Assembly (NCBI RefSeq): GCF_003481825.1 | Contig: NZ_QULW01000002.1 | Location: forward strand, 62,001-126,000 | Length of the DNA: 64,000 nt | Direction: 5' to 3' | From: Clostridium sp. OM02-18AC | Lineage (GTDB): Bacteria > Bacillota > Clostridia > Lachnospirales > Lachnospiraceae | Shown: positions 54,385 through 62,206 of the stretch, in pieces | How positions within the stretch are numbered: position 1 is the stretch's first letter | How the letters are laid out: each line of letters starts with the position of its first letter | Made by a program: the position numbers and the translations under genes | Notes under the pieces: model-generated | Database searches by the model: none | The model's input: only the letters and a program-made list of their open reading frames with translations | Told to the model about the DNA's origin: nothing

Positions 54385-54640
54385 GTATACAAATTTGTAC
54401 AGTCGTTGTACAAAACTTGTATCGAGGGGAAAATTGCTAATTTTATAGAAGAGATACTGTCTGGTTTATAGGACATCTAAGCTCTTTTCGAAAAAATGTT
54501 TACTATACAAAAATTTGTACACTAAAATAGGTGTACAAAAATAGATTTGTACACCATCGAAAAATGGCTTAAATATGCGGTTTGTAAGAGTTGGCGTTGA
54601 TACAAAAATGCTTGCTTGTGTGTGAAATTTGTATAGTAAA
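54385..54640. repeat. Cluster of TTGTACA-type inverted repeats
   Basis: At least six copies of TTTGTA(C/T)A or its complement in 255 bases: GTATACAAATTTGTAC (54385-54400), TTGTACAAAACTTGTAT (54406-54422), CTATACAAAAATTTGTACAC (from 54503), GTGTACAAAAATAGATTTG then TACAC (54531-54554), and looser copies at 54599 and 54627. The 570-base gap 54208-54777 holds no gene; a second hairpin (AGCCG-CAGC with GCTG-CGGCT) lies at 54651-54678. Confidence 0.65.
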
Positions 54641-54777
54641 GGATAACAGAAGCCGCCAGCGGAAGAGATGCTGACGGCTTTCCTATATAATAAAGATACA
54701 TCCAACCAATTCCACAAAATCACATTGCCTATCTTTACGATCCCTGCTATTCTATATACAAGATACAAAACAAGGAC

Positions 54778-55299
54778 GTGATACTTAATGAAACCAGGCG
54801 ATATAGCATGCTGCGGAATGGAGAGGTGAATACAACCTATAATGATGATGCGATCTACACACCAGATGTTGTGGTTTTTAAGGATGATCACCGAATGCAG
54901 ATGCTCCCGGAAAGTCAGCGAATGAGTCTGGATGTAATTACGATTGCAGCCCCAAATCTCCGCCCGAATCCAAACAACAAGTGGAACCCGGAGCCATCCA
55001 AGGCAATTGCGGTGAAGCCGATGGAACTGCTTGCAATCCATAAAAAACGTGCAAAGCGTCTTTTTTCCATAGCAAAGGAGAATGGTGCAGAGGTGCTGAT
55101 ACTCGGAGCTTTTGGATGCGGGGCATTCCAGAATCCGCCGGAGGTTGTGGCACGGGCTTATAAAGAAGTACTGGCTGAGTTTGAATACGATTTTGATACC
55201 GTGGAATTTGCCGTGTACTGTCCGAAGCGGGATCAAACAGTAAATCCGAGTGGAAACAATTATGCGGTGTTTAAGCGGCTACTTGGAAACAGAAAATAG
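54778..55299 (+). pseudogene. 5'-truncated PARG-like protein (TIGR02452 type)
   Basis: 173 residues. The part present matches the C-terminal two thirds of the microbial poly(ADP-ribose) glycohydrolase-like family: YTPDVVVFKDD, VDVITIAAPNLRPNP, and LILGAFGCGAFQNPPEVVA. The N-terminal catalytic region with its glycine-rich loop (GGGV..GA) and the Glu pair is absent, and no good ribosome site precedes the GTG. So it is probably a remnant, although an odd start could still give a protein. Confidence 0.65.
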
Positions 55300-55563
55300 A
55301 TAGGTGAGAAAAGGAAGAAGAAAAATAATGTTTGGTTTCTCCCAGATTCTCTCCGAATTTTCTATGAGACAGCACGTATGTGTGGTAGAATAGAAACAGA
55401 AAATCCCCCTTGCTGTATGTGTATGGCTGCAAAGCTACAAGGGTGGACAGATGGCGTAACCTGCAACCATGCGCGGGCGATTGCAAAGCGGGGATCATTC
55501 CCCGCCGCCATACGAATAAGGTAGAATAGAAGCTGCAAATCGGAAGTTACAGGAGGAGAGTTT

Positions 55564-55953
55564 ATGAATATGATGTTTGATTTATTTGATTTGATTTTTC
55601 CAGTTATGTTTTTACTGATATTTGGGATGATCCTATTTACCTTCATAAGTGGAATAAGAACTTGGAATAAAAATAATAATTCTCCCCGTTTAACGGTGGA
55701 AGCCAGGGTGGCTGCCAAGCGACAGAATACGACACATCACAACGAGCCGGTTGGAGGAGACACTTCAGGAACTCACGGGTATCATACTACCACCAGCACC
55801 TCTTATTATGTTACTTTTGAGGTGGAAAGCGGTGATCGGATGGAATTTTCTGTATATGGAAAAGAGTATGGAATGCTGGCAGAAGGAGACGAAGGAAAGC
55901 TGACATTCCAGGGAAGTCGTTATCTGGGATTCGAGAGGGCTATTGAAAAATAG
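55564..55953 (+). CDS. DUF2500 membrane protein
   Basis: 129 residues, with GGAGGAGAG upstream of ATG. One N-terminal membrane segment (LIFPVMFLLIFGMILFTFI) and a beta-rich domain with YYVTFEVESGDRMEFSV and GMLAEGDEGKLTFQGSRYLGFER, characteristic of DUF2500. Function unknown. Upstream (55300-55563) are two copies of GGTAGAATAGAA (at about 55383 and 55521) and a GCGGGG/CCCCGC hairpin, but no gene. Confidence 0.8.
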   Translation: MNMMFDLFDLIFPVMFLLIFGMILFTFISGIRTWNKNNNSPRLTVEARVAAKRQNTTHHNEPVGGDTSGTHGYHTTTSTSYYVTFEVESGDRMEFSVYGKEYGMLAEGDEGKLTFQGSRYLGFERAIEK

Positions 55954-56013
55954 AAGTAGAATTTCAATTTGTAGAATTAAGAAAATCGGAACTTGACAAG
56001 GAGTTTTGATAGC

Positions 56014-56538
56014 GTGAAAAAAATATTTCTTAAAATTGTGATAGGGGTTGTTCTTGTTTGTATTTTATTTGTTTGTTTTCTTTATACGAACAATGAGATC
56101 GGCGTGACTTCATCTAAGCTGGAGACAGATATTCGTTCGTCGCAGAAGATTAAGGATGATTGGACGGTCGATGGAAGCGTTTCCAGCACGATGGCTGCAT
56201 ATATTTCTTACCCTCAGGATTTGAGTGACCATTCTTTTTCCGTCTATCTCAACCGCCCTGGTCTTTCCTTTGGATACTTTTTCCGTGGGGGTGGAAACCT
56301 TTCGGGGGTTCAAAGAGGAATTGCCGAGTACACCGTAGAAGGATATAATGAGCGAGCATTTATTTCTATGAATCAGCAACAGGTAACACAGCTTGAAATA
56401 GATGACGGCAACACAATTCATGTGCTTGACATTGACAGCAATAAACCTTTTGCGATTGTTTTGCCTATAAATGCGGGAACCATTACATTCTATGATGTGA
56501 ATGGCAATACTGTGGAATACTGGAACAATTCTCTTTGA
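56014..56538 (+). CDS. Unknown membrane-anchored protein
   Basis: 174 residues from GTG 56014, with AAGGAG 10 bases upstream. A Lys-containing N-terminus and one membrane segment (FLKIVIGVVLVCILFVCFLY), then a polar extracellular domain without motifs I recognise. AT-richer than the core genes nearby. Together with DUF2500 it forms a small accessory block next to the mobile element. Confidence 0.6.
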   Translation: MKKIFLKIVIGVVLVCILFVCFLYTNNEIGVTSSKLETDIRSSQKIKDDWTVDGSVSSTMAAYISYPQDLSDHSFSVYLNRPGLSFGYFFRGGGNLSGVQRGIAEYTVEGYNERAFISMNQQQVTQLEIDDGNTIHVLDIDSNKPFAIVLPINAGTITFYDVNGNTVEYWNNSL

Positions 56539-56594
56539 CAACTTCCAGTTTTCTTAACTGGATAAATCGTAATTTGTGGAGAGATTTCTTGAAC

Positions 56595-56695
56595 TTTCCT
56601 TATTTTACGGGCTTTCCAGCCCCTTAAATAGTGAAATGATATGTATTTTCCCTTATTTTTGACCTTATGCGGAATCAGCAAGGGAAATAAGGGAA
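56595..56695. repeat. Repeated TTCC(C)TTATTT motifs at the integrase end
   Basis: TTTCCTTATTTT (56595-56606), TTTTCCCTTATTTTT (56646-56660) and the inverted AAATAAGGGAA (56685-56695). The last two can form a hairpin followed by T-run on the plus strand. Their position beyond the 3' end of the integrase fits arm-type binding sites near an element end; this is inference. Confidence 0.45.
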
Positions 56696-56703
56696 TTTTT
56701 TAT

Positions 56704-57999
56704 TTAGTCGTTGCCTGCCACTTTATCAAGAAGTCTGGCGGAGTTCCGCTTTGCCTTTCTTGTAGAGTGGGCGTAGACATTCATTGTGGTACTGACATCA
56801 GAGTGCCCTAACAGTTCCTGCACATCTTTTGGGGCAGCTCCGTTTGAGAGGAGGTTGCTTGTGTAGGTGTGTCGCAACTGGTGGAAATGGAAATTCTCAA
56901 ATCCGTCCAGCCTTTTTGCAACTGATCGGCAGGCAATGCTGAGTGTGCTTGGCAGTTCCAGACATCCGTCCGGTCTCAGGCAGACAAAGGAGATTTCCTT
57001 GTAATCTACCGGGATTTCTTCGGTTCCGTCCAGATGATAATATTCATAATACACTCTGTTTTTGTCCTGTGCTTCCTTGTAGAAATTGCGGTGGTAAAGT
57101 TCACCATACTGCATCCGGCTTTTAAGCTGTTTTTTTCTGGCGGTTTTCAGTATTTCAGTCAGAGTATCGCCAAAATCAACAATCCTTACTTTCTTTCGCT
57201 TGGTCGGTCCGATGATGTTTTTATGTTTTGTGCCATCATAGCGGATACTTCTTTTAATGGTCAGGCATTGTTCTTCAAGATTGATGTCCTGCCATGTCAA
57301 TCCGCAAACTTCACCGATACGAAGTCCCGCATAGTATGCGATCTGGATTGGCAGGATTGCAGGTGGATTCTTTACTTTGAGGTATTCTATCAGTCTCTCA
57401 TAATCTTCATGGGAAATAGGCTGTATGCCTTCTTCTACCTCATCATCTGAGAATAAATCCACATCCTCTGCCTGTTTTTTCAGCTTAATATACTGCATAG
57501 GATTAAAAGTAATCAACTGTTTTGGAAATACTGCAAACCGGAAAGCCTGTTGTAATACTGCTGAAAAGGAATGGATGTAATCTTTACTGTATCCTTTTCT
57601 CACTTTTCCATCTGGAAATTCCCCACCGAATGTAAGCAGATCGAGAAATGCCTGTAAATGTTCAGCAGTAACGGTTTTTAATTTGCGTTCTGCAATCGGA
57701 TGTTTCTTGATACAACGGATTGCACCAAGATAATTTTCCACTGTACCATTGCTGAGTGTTCCGACTTTCAGTTCTTCTTCCGCCCACATATCAAGAAGTT
57801 CTCCTACAGTAAGATTATCTGTCTTTGCGACAAATTTCTTGCTTTCGTAATCATCCATTGCCTGACGGAGCAGTTTTTCCGTTTCACTTTTACTTTCTGT
57901 TCCAGCGTATTCTTTCTGAACCAGATTGCCGCTTGCATCTTCTACATAGAAGCGGTAGTACCATTTCTTTCCTTTTTTTCTTACAGATCCTTTTGCCAT
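56704..57999 (-). CDS. int: Tn916-type tyrosine integrase
   Basis: 431 residues. Start at 57999 (MAKGSVRKKGKKWYYRFYV), since AAAGGAGA lies about 10 bases upstream; a longer frame to 58029 is unsupported. N-terminal arm-binding domain, SAM-like core-binding domain, and catalytic domain with Arg in YYAGLRIGEVCGLTW, HxxR in FHQLRHTYTS, His in ELLGHSDVSTTMNVY and the nucleophilic Tyr in that block. An insert between about residues 285 and 370 is normal for this group. It faces out of the element, so the left end should lie at or before 56700. Confidence 0.93.
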   Translation of the reverse strand: MAKGSVRKKGKKWYYRFYVEDASGNLVQKEYAGTESKSETEKLLRQAMDDYESKKFVAKTDNLTVGELLDMWAEEELKVGTLSNGTVENYLGAIRCIKKHPIAERKLKTVTAEHLQAFLDLLTFGGEFPDGKVRKGYSKDYIHSFSAVLQQAFRFAVFPKQLITFNPMQYIKLKKQAEDVDLFSDDEVEEGIQPISHEDYERLIEYLKVKNPPAILPIQIAYYAGLRIGEVCGLTWQDINLEEQCLTIKRSIRYDGTKHKNIIGPTKRKKVRIVDFGDTLTEILKTARKKQLKSRMQYGELYHRNFYKEAQDKNRVYYEYYHLDGTEEIPVDYKEISFVCLRPDGCLELPSTLSIACRSVAKRLDGFENFHFHQLRHTYTSNLLSNGAAPKDVQELLGHSDVSTTMNVYAHSTRKAKRNSARLLDKVAGND

Positions 58000-58085
58000 A
58001 ATCGTGTGTCTCCTTTCGATATCAGACAATCGGAACTGATGAAATGCTTCTTGCGTGTAAGTATATCATAACTCCGGTTGTCGTT

Positions 58086-58715
58086 CTATACCGAATCGGA
58101 ATCCTCATACAAAACTTCTGATAAAAGATTTTCAAGCCTTTGTTCTGCCATTTCCGGTTTCTTGGAATAAAGCCTTACGATATCTGCCATGTCGTTAAAG
58201 GCATTAACAGTGTGGGTGATCTCCCGGAGAAACATAATCTCGTTATATTCATCATTCGATTCAAACCCCATTACTTTTGCAATATCAGCTTCATTCGTGT
58301 TGCCCTTGTAATTCTTGCAGGCAAACTGGAATGATTCCAGAAACAGGTTATATTGCTTTAACATCAACAGCAGTAAATCTTTGGAAAAAGCATCTTCCTT
58401 TTTACTAAGGTCGAGAGGTAACTGTTTGAGAATATCGCCCATTGCATCACGAATCTGTAATTCTTTCTTATCCGTAATATCGGTTTCGTATTCATCGGTT
58501 TCCCCTCTGAGCCATTCAATAGATACATGAAGTGCTTCCGAAAGACCTTCCAGCACCATCTTTTTGGTATTGTCAATCGAACCATTCTCATAACGCAGGA
58601 TTGTGGAAGCGGTAACTCCCATCTTCTCTGCAACATAAGGCTGTGTCAGATTTAATTCCAGACGACGCTGTTTTGCCCTGCTGCCTATCAGCTTGCGTAG
58701 TTCTTTATCTTTCAT
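58086..58715 (-). CDS. XRE-family repressor of the element
   Basis: 209 residues. N-terminal Cro/CI-type helix-turn-helix (LNLTQPYVAEKMGVTASTILRYENG), then a long helical region with no peptidase motif. Transcribed opposite to xis across a 174-base gap with two matching operators, so it is the likely repressor of excision and of its own gene. AAAGGAGG precedes its ATG. The int gene follows after a gap of 86 bases. Confidence 0.88.
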   Translation of the reverse strand: MKDKELRKLIGSRAKQRRLELNLTQPYVAEKMGVTASTILRYENGSIDNTKKMVLEGLSEALHVSIEWLRGETDEYETDITDKKELQIRDAMGDILKQLPLDLSKKEDAFSKDLLLLMLKQYNLFLESFQFACKNYKGNTNEADIAKVMGFESNDEYNEIMFLREITHTVNAFNDMADIVRLYSKKPEMAEQRLENLLSEVLYEDSDSV

Positions 58716-58745
58716 GCTGATTGCCTCCTTTTTCGGTATGTATGA

Positions 58746-58774
58746 ATTATAGCATGTACCTCACATAATTGCAA
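58746..58774 (-). promoter_or_regulatory. Repressor promoter
   Basis: On the minus strand: TTGCAA (58774-58769), 17-base spacer, TATAAT (58751-58746). The -35 box lies inside operator 1. Confidence 0.6.
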
Positions 58775-58782
58775 TATGCAAT
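58768..58782. promoter_or_regulatory. Operator 1, ATTGCA-N3-TGCAAT
   Basis: Perfect 6-bp inverted halves with a 3-base centre (ATA). It overlaps the -35 box of the repressor gene, which fits autorepression. Confidence 0.65.
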
Positions 58783-58812
58783 ATAATAATTATTTTTAAA
58801 ATTTCATAACGC

Positions 58813-58841
58813 TTGACAACACAATATAAAACCGCTATACT
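58813..58841 (+). promoter_or_regulatory. xis promoter
   Basis: TTGACA (58813-58818), 17-base spacer, TATACT (58836-58841); a near-consensus sigma-A promoter. Confidence 0.75.
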
Positions 58842-58856
58842 AACAGCACAACAGAA

Positions 58857-58871
58857 ATTGCATAATGCAAT
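58857..58871. promoter_or_regulatory. Operator 2, ATTGCA-N3-TGCAAT
   Basis: The same half-sites as operator 1, centre TAA. It lies just downstream of the expected xis transcription start, a position that blocks transcription. Confidence 0.65.
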
Positions 58872-58889
58872 TCATAAGGAGGTGACAAG

Positions 58890-59120
58890 ATGACGGAAAG
58901 AAAGATTGCATTATCCATCGAGGAAGCAGCCGACTATACAGGAATTGGCAGAAACACTTTGAGAAAGCTGGTTGAATGGAAGAAACTTCCGGTATTAAAA
59001 GTCGGAAGAAAAGTCCTTATTAAAACTGACATTCTGGAAAAGTTCATGGAAGCCAACGAGGGGCGAGATCTGAGGGATAAAGGAAATGTAAAAACTGTCA
59101 CAAGAAATGTGGCAACTTAA
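58890..59120 (+). CDS. xis: Excisionase, Tn916 Xis type
   Basis: 76 residues. A winged-helix MerR-like fold: IEEAADYTGIGRNTLRKLVEW then LPVLKVGRKVLIKTDILEKF. Such proteins bind element ends and steer the integrase toward excision. AAGGAGGTG is 8 bases upstream. Controlled by the promoter and operator just before it. Confidence 0.9.
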   Translation: MTERKIALSIEEAADYTGIGRNTLRKLVEWKKLPVLKVGRKVLIKTDILEKFMEANEGRDLRDKGNVKTVTRNVAT

Positions 59121-59235
59121 AAAGGCGGCTTCCTACGAAACCGCCAAAGGTTCTATCAGACCGAAGCCATGATATACCTACACGCAAGAGGATTATACCA
59201 TGTGCTTCTCCTGATATGCAACCGGGAACTAATGT

Positions 59236-59330
59236 TTATCTTGTCGGAAAAACATCGACAAGATAATGCTCCGCAAGGATGCACCACGATTCTGATTGGA
59301 ATTATGTCAACAGAGCTGACCAGAATCGTG
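59236..59330. other. Two inverted repeats downstream of xis
   Basis: TTATCTTGTCG (59236-59246) with CGACAAGATAA (59256-59266), perfect 11-bp; and CACGATTCTG (59285-59294) with CAGAATCGTG (59321-59330), perfect 10-bp with a 26-base loop. The 263-base gap 59121-59383 has no convincing gene; it also has a small GGCGG/CCGCC hairpin just after xis. Confidence 0.6.
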
Positions 59331-59383
59331 TGCCAAATCTTAGCAGAGCAAGATTTGATTATAAGAGAAAGGATGAAGACGAT

Positions 59384-59698
59384 ATGGCGAAATCAACAAA
59401 GACTTATGAAGAAAGAATACGTGCATTAGAGAAAAAGGAACAGGAAAGCATCGAAGCTACCAAAAAGCTCATTGCACAGCGAAAGGAACTGGAAAAGAGA
59501 AAGAAAGCCGAGGAAAGTAAAAAACGAACCCACAGGCTCTGTCAGATTGGCGGTGCGGTGGAATCGGTTCTTGGCTGTCCGATTGAGGAGGAAGATTTAC
59601 CAAAGTTGATAGGCTTCTTAAAAAGGCAGGAAACAAACGGAAAGTTTTTCTCAAAGGCGATGCAGAAAGAGCCACTTACAGATATGGAGGAAGTGTAA
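59384..59698 (+). CDS. DUF3847 accessory protein of mobilizable elements
   Basis: 104 residues from ATG 59384. A Lys/Glu-rich coiled coil (YEERIRALEKKEQE through KRKKAEES) followed by HRLCQIGGAVESVLGCPIEEEDLPKLIGFL, the DUF3847 signature. These proteins regularly precede MobA/MobL relaxases and oriT in Firmicute elements and may be accessory DNA-processing factors. Function unproven. Confidence 0.8.
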   Translation: MAKSTKTYEERIRALEKKEQESIEATKKLIAQRKELEKRKKAEESKKRTHRLCQIGGAVESVLGCPIEEEDLPKLIGFLKRQETNGKFFSKAMQKEPLTDMEEV

Positions 59699-59723
59699 TG
59701 GCGGAGGGAGTGGTTTTTCCATT

Positions 59724-59776
59724 CCCTTCATTGCCTTTGAATGAAGGGCGCACTTATGGACAACCAGAGGTCGTCC
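59724..59776 (-). other. MOBQ-type origin of transfer (oriT)
   Basis: The minus strand holds TAAGTGCGCCCT (59756 down to 59745), the nick core of RSF1010/R1162-type origins; nicking would fall between 59749 and 59748. On its 5' side is an inverted repeat, GGACGACC-TCT-GGTTGTCC (59776 down to 59758), as in R1162. On its 3' side is a second one, CCCTTCATT/AATGAAGGG (59724-59748). The relaxase gene of matching family starts at 59979. A palindrome TTGCCAC-AA-GTGGCAA lies at 59785-59800. Confidence 0.75.
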
Positions 59777-59978
59777 TTATAAGTTTGCCACAAGTGGCAA
59801 CCGGTCTGCGCTTACGCTTGCCGGGCTCGTTCCGTCGGCGGGGCTTTCAGCCAGACCTGCTCATGCCGCAGGGGGCACTCTTGCGCAGAGGGCGTTCCGA
59901 CAGCTTCACTTCTGCCAAACCAGAAGAAGATGCTGTCGGAAATCAATGCCGGATACGGCAGAAAGGGGGAATCGTATC

Positions 59979-61187
59979 ATGGCGATATTTCACTTTACAG
60001 TAAAGATTGTCGGGCGCAGTAAAGGAAAATCTGTCATATCCGCATCGGCATATCTTAATGGAGATGTGATGAAGAATGAGGAAACAGGCAGAATCAGTTA
60101 CTATACTTCCAAAAAGGAAGTCGTCTACACCAGTCTGATGATGTGCGAAAATGCACCTCCTGAATGGCTGCATGTACCGGAAGAAAATATAAAAAGGTTT
60201 CAACAGTCTATCCGTTATAAAAGAGCGGATGATAAAGATGCCGCACTGGAAAAGTTTAAAATCACATTTCAGAAACAGCGTCTATGGAATGAGGTATTGA
60301 AGATAGAAAAAAATGCAGATGCACAGCTTGGACGCTCATTTGAATTTTCCCTGCCGAAAGAATGGAGCAGACAGGAACAGATTGATTATACAACCGAATA
60401 TATTCAAAAGACTTCCGTTTCCGACATTGTTGTGCTTCATCAGAACGACGAGGACACCGCCCACTATGTAGACAGTATCGGTTTTCAGCAAGTGCCGGAG
60501 TTTTTGCAGGAGCAGCAGACCCCCGTATTTGACAAGCTGCCGCCCGAACAGCAGCAAGCCTTGTCCGACACCGTACAAGACACTTTGCAAATGCTGGTTG
60601 ACGCAGACAAGCGGATTTATGGCGACGTTACGGGCAAGACCCTTGAAGCAATCGCGGCGCAAGGATATTCCTACAAGGACGGGCAGCTTGAAAAGCAGCA
60701 GCCGGAAGCGACCCCCGACAGCCTTTTGACGGGTGAAACCGTTAGAACGCCGAGGGGCAATTTTCATATTACCGATATGAGCCGTGAACAGATCGAAGCG
60801 GCGGGATTTGGTTTTCACCATGCGTCGGAGGACGGGAAGTATCTCATTATGGGGAATGGCACACAGGCTTATGCCATAGCCGCCGAGCAGCCGCAGCGGG
60901 ATAATCCCTTAAAGCACGTCGAGGACACCATAGAGCAGAACGACAACAATTTTGACGGGCTTATCAACAATACGCCGCAAACGCCCACCGTTGCAGATTT
61001 TGAGCAGCGGGCAAAGGCGGGGGAAGCGATTTCCGTTACCGACCTTGCAAAAGCGGTAAAAGCCGAGAAACGGGAACAGCCGCAGAAAAAACCGTCCATT
61101 TTGAAGAAGCTGGACGAATACAAGAAACAGGCGGCGCAGCAGCCGAAAGATAAACAGAAAGAGCATAAAAAGGATTTGGAGGTTTGA
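59979..61187 (+). CDS. Chimeric MobA/MobL relaxase fragment fused to ICE protein C-terminus
   Basis: 402 residues from ATG 59979, with GAAAGGGGGA upstream. Residues 1 to about 145 are the start of a MobA/MobL relaxase, with the nucleophile Tyr25 in SASAYLNG. The frame then passes without a stop into DIVVLHQNDEDTAHYVDSIG and a tail ending in SILKKLDEYKKQAAQQ, typical of YodL/DUF4316-like proteins of conjugative elements. The relaxase part ends before the metal-binding HxH motif, so it should not nick DNA. Base use changes at about 60415-60425, from AT-rich to GC-rich with many GCC and GCG codons. Confidence 0.8.
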   Translation: MAIFHFTVKIVGRSKGKSVISASAYLNGDVMKNEETGRISYYTSKKEVVYTSLMMCENAPPEWLHVPEENIKRFQQSIRYKRADDKDAALEKFKITFQKQRLWNEVLKIEKNADAQLGRSFEFSLPKEWSRQEQIDYTTEYIQKTSVSDIVVLHQNDEDTAHYVDSIGFQQVPEFLQEQQTPVFDKLPPEQQQALSDTVQDTLQMLVDADKRIYGDVTGKTLEAIAAQGYSYKDGQLEKQQPEATPDSLLTGETVRTPRGNFHITDMSREQIEAAGFGFHHASEDGKYLIMGNGTQAYAIAAEQPQRDNPLKHVEDTIEQNDNNFDGLINNTPQTPTVADFEQRAKAGEAISVTDLAKAVKAEKREQPQKKPSILKKLDEYKKQAAQQPKDKQKEHKKDLEV

Positions 61188-61191
61188 TAGC

Positions 61192-61401
61192 ATGAATACC
61201 CGCTTTACCATTGAGGAAGAAAACATTGTTGCGATCTACGCCGAGGACAGCCGGGAAACAACGCTTGAAAATATCCTTGCCGCCATGCCCTACATGGACG
61301 AGGATATGCGCCAGCTTGCCGCCGCAGCGGTGAACAAGCTGCAAGCCATGACGGACAGCGAGTTTTCCGAAAGGGAGTTTATCTTGACCGACGAGGAATA
61401 G
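61192..61401 (+). CDS. TnpW-family transposon-encoded protein
   Basis: 69 residues. FTIEEENIVAIYAED and MPYMDEDMRQLAAAAVNKL match the small TnpW proteins found in clostridial conjugative elements. Acidic, helical, function unknown. It starts 4 bases after the chimeric gene and shares its GC-rich composition, so it came with that block. Confidence 0.75.
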   Translation: MNTRFTIEEENIVAIYAEDSRETTLENILAAMPYMDEDMRQLAAAAVNKLQAMTDSEFSEREFILTDEE

Positions 61402-61408
61402 CCCATAG

Positions 61409-61460
61409 AGAACAGGGGCGCGGTTGCCGATTTCCGGCACCGCGCCCCTGTTCTTTTTTT
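61409..61460 (+). terminator. Strong terminator after tnpW
   Basis: AGAACAGGGGCGCGGT... (61409-61429) pairs with CGGCACCGCGCCCCTGTTCT (61435-61454) over about 20 bp, followed by TTTTTTT. The region 61461-61648 that follows holds no gene. Confidence 0.9.
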
Positions 61461-61648
61461 GTCCTTGCGTGGACAATTAGAAAGCCGTTTTTGCGGGTTT
61501 GAATATACTTTATCGTCTATGTCGTTTTCATGCGCTGGAAGCCGCAGAAACACAGGCGTTTTCAGCCCTTAACATTCCACTTGCCACCCCATGTTTTGCG
61601 CCTTATCGCTCCTGCTCCCGCGCCCTGCTTTGGGACGGGTAAAGAATA

Positions 61649-62029
61649 CTATCGACGTTCTTTTTGACAACGCCGTATTCCTGCATTTGCTTCTTCCGTT
61701 ATCTCCCTTGCTGTTGCGGTTACAATCCGTATGCCTTTATCGCTCATACCGTCCAGCAGCGCGTCAAGCTGCCGCCGCCCGGTGGATTTCTCCGCATTGC
61801 TGTTCGGGAAGAAAAATTGATCTACCGAAATATGATACCGGGTTACAAGGTCATAGAATACCTGTAAACTCGGCTGTTGTCCCTTGTTCTCGATATTCGC
61901 AAGGTAGCGCGGGGAAATATATAACTCGTCGCTTACCTTTTTGCGGCTCTCGCCGTATTCATTTCTCGCGGCTTTTATAGCTGCCCCGAAAGCCTTAAAG
62001 TCGTACAATGGTACGGGTCTTTTTGCCAT
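61649..62029 (-). CDS. Helix-turn-helix regulator of ICE type
   Basis: 126 residues. Start at 62029 (MAKRPVPLYDFKAFG), as the AGGGTGA site sits too close to the ATG at 62035. XRE-type HTH (SRKKVSDELYISPRYLANIENKG) with the pattern seen in regulators of Tn916-like elements. It is transcribed opposite to the leader and KTR genes and may control transfer genes now missing. GC-rich like tnpW. Confidence 0.8.
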   Translation of the reverse strand: MAKRPVPLYDFKAFGAAIKAARNEYGESRKKVSDELYISPRYLANIENKGQQPSLQVFYDLVTRYHISVDQFFFPNSNAEKSTGRRQLDALLDGMSDKGIRIVTATAREITEEANAGIRRCQKERR

Positions 62030-62122
62030 TTTCATTCACCCTGTTACATTTTACAGTTCACCTTTCTTTTTGGATATGTCCACACAATTCATATCATTAG
62101 GTTAAATACTTCCTGTTGTGTA

Positions 62123-62151
62123 TTGACAGTAGACTGATTTTCTGATAAAAT
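62123..62151 (+). promoter_or_regulatory. Promoter of the KTR/Cfr-like operon
   Basis: TTGACA (62123-62128), 17-base spacer, TAAAAT (62146-62151). Confidence 0.75.
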
Positions 62152-62179
62152 AAAATTTATGTAAAAGGAGGCGGCGTTT

Positions 62180-62206
62180 ATGTTGCATAGCATGCGTATT
62201 AGATAA
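62180..62206 (+). CDS. Eight-residue leader peptide (MLHSMRIR)
   Basis: ATG TTG CAT AGC ATG CGT ATT AGA TAA, preceded by AAAGGAGG at 62164-62171. It lies inside the 5' arm of a long stem, as in leader peptides that sense ribosome stalling in resistance operons such as tet(M) of Tn916. Confidence 0.65.
   Translation: MLHSMRIR

Noticed and set aside
54208..54777. CRISPR array in the repeat-rich spacer after tsf
   Set aside because: Repeats are short (8-12 bases), inverted and unevenly spaced, with no uniform spacers or cas genes.
59698..60003. Open frame of 101 codons between DUF3847 and the relaxase
   Set aside because: It starts at the DUF3847 stop, has a composition full of Arg/Gly/Pro/Leu without motifs, and crosses the oriT and two palindromes. 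Better explained as non-coding.
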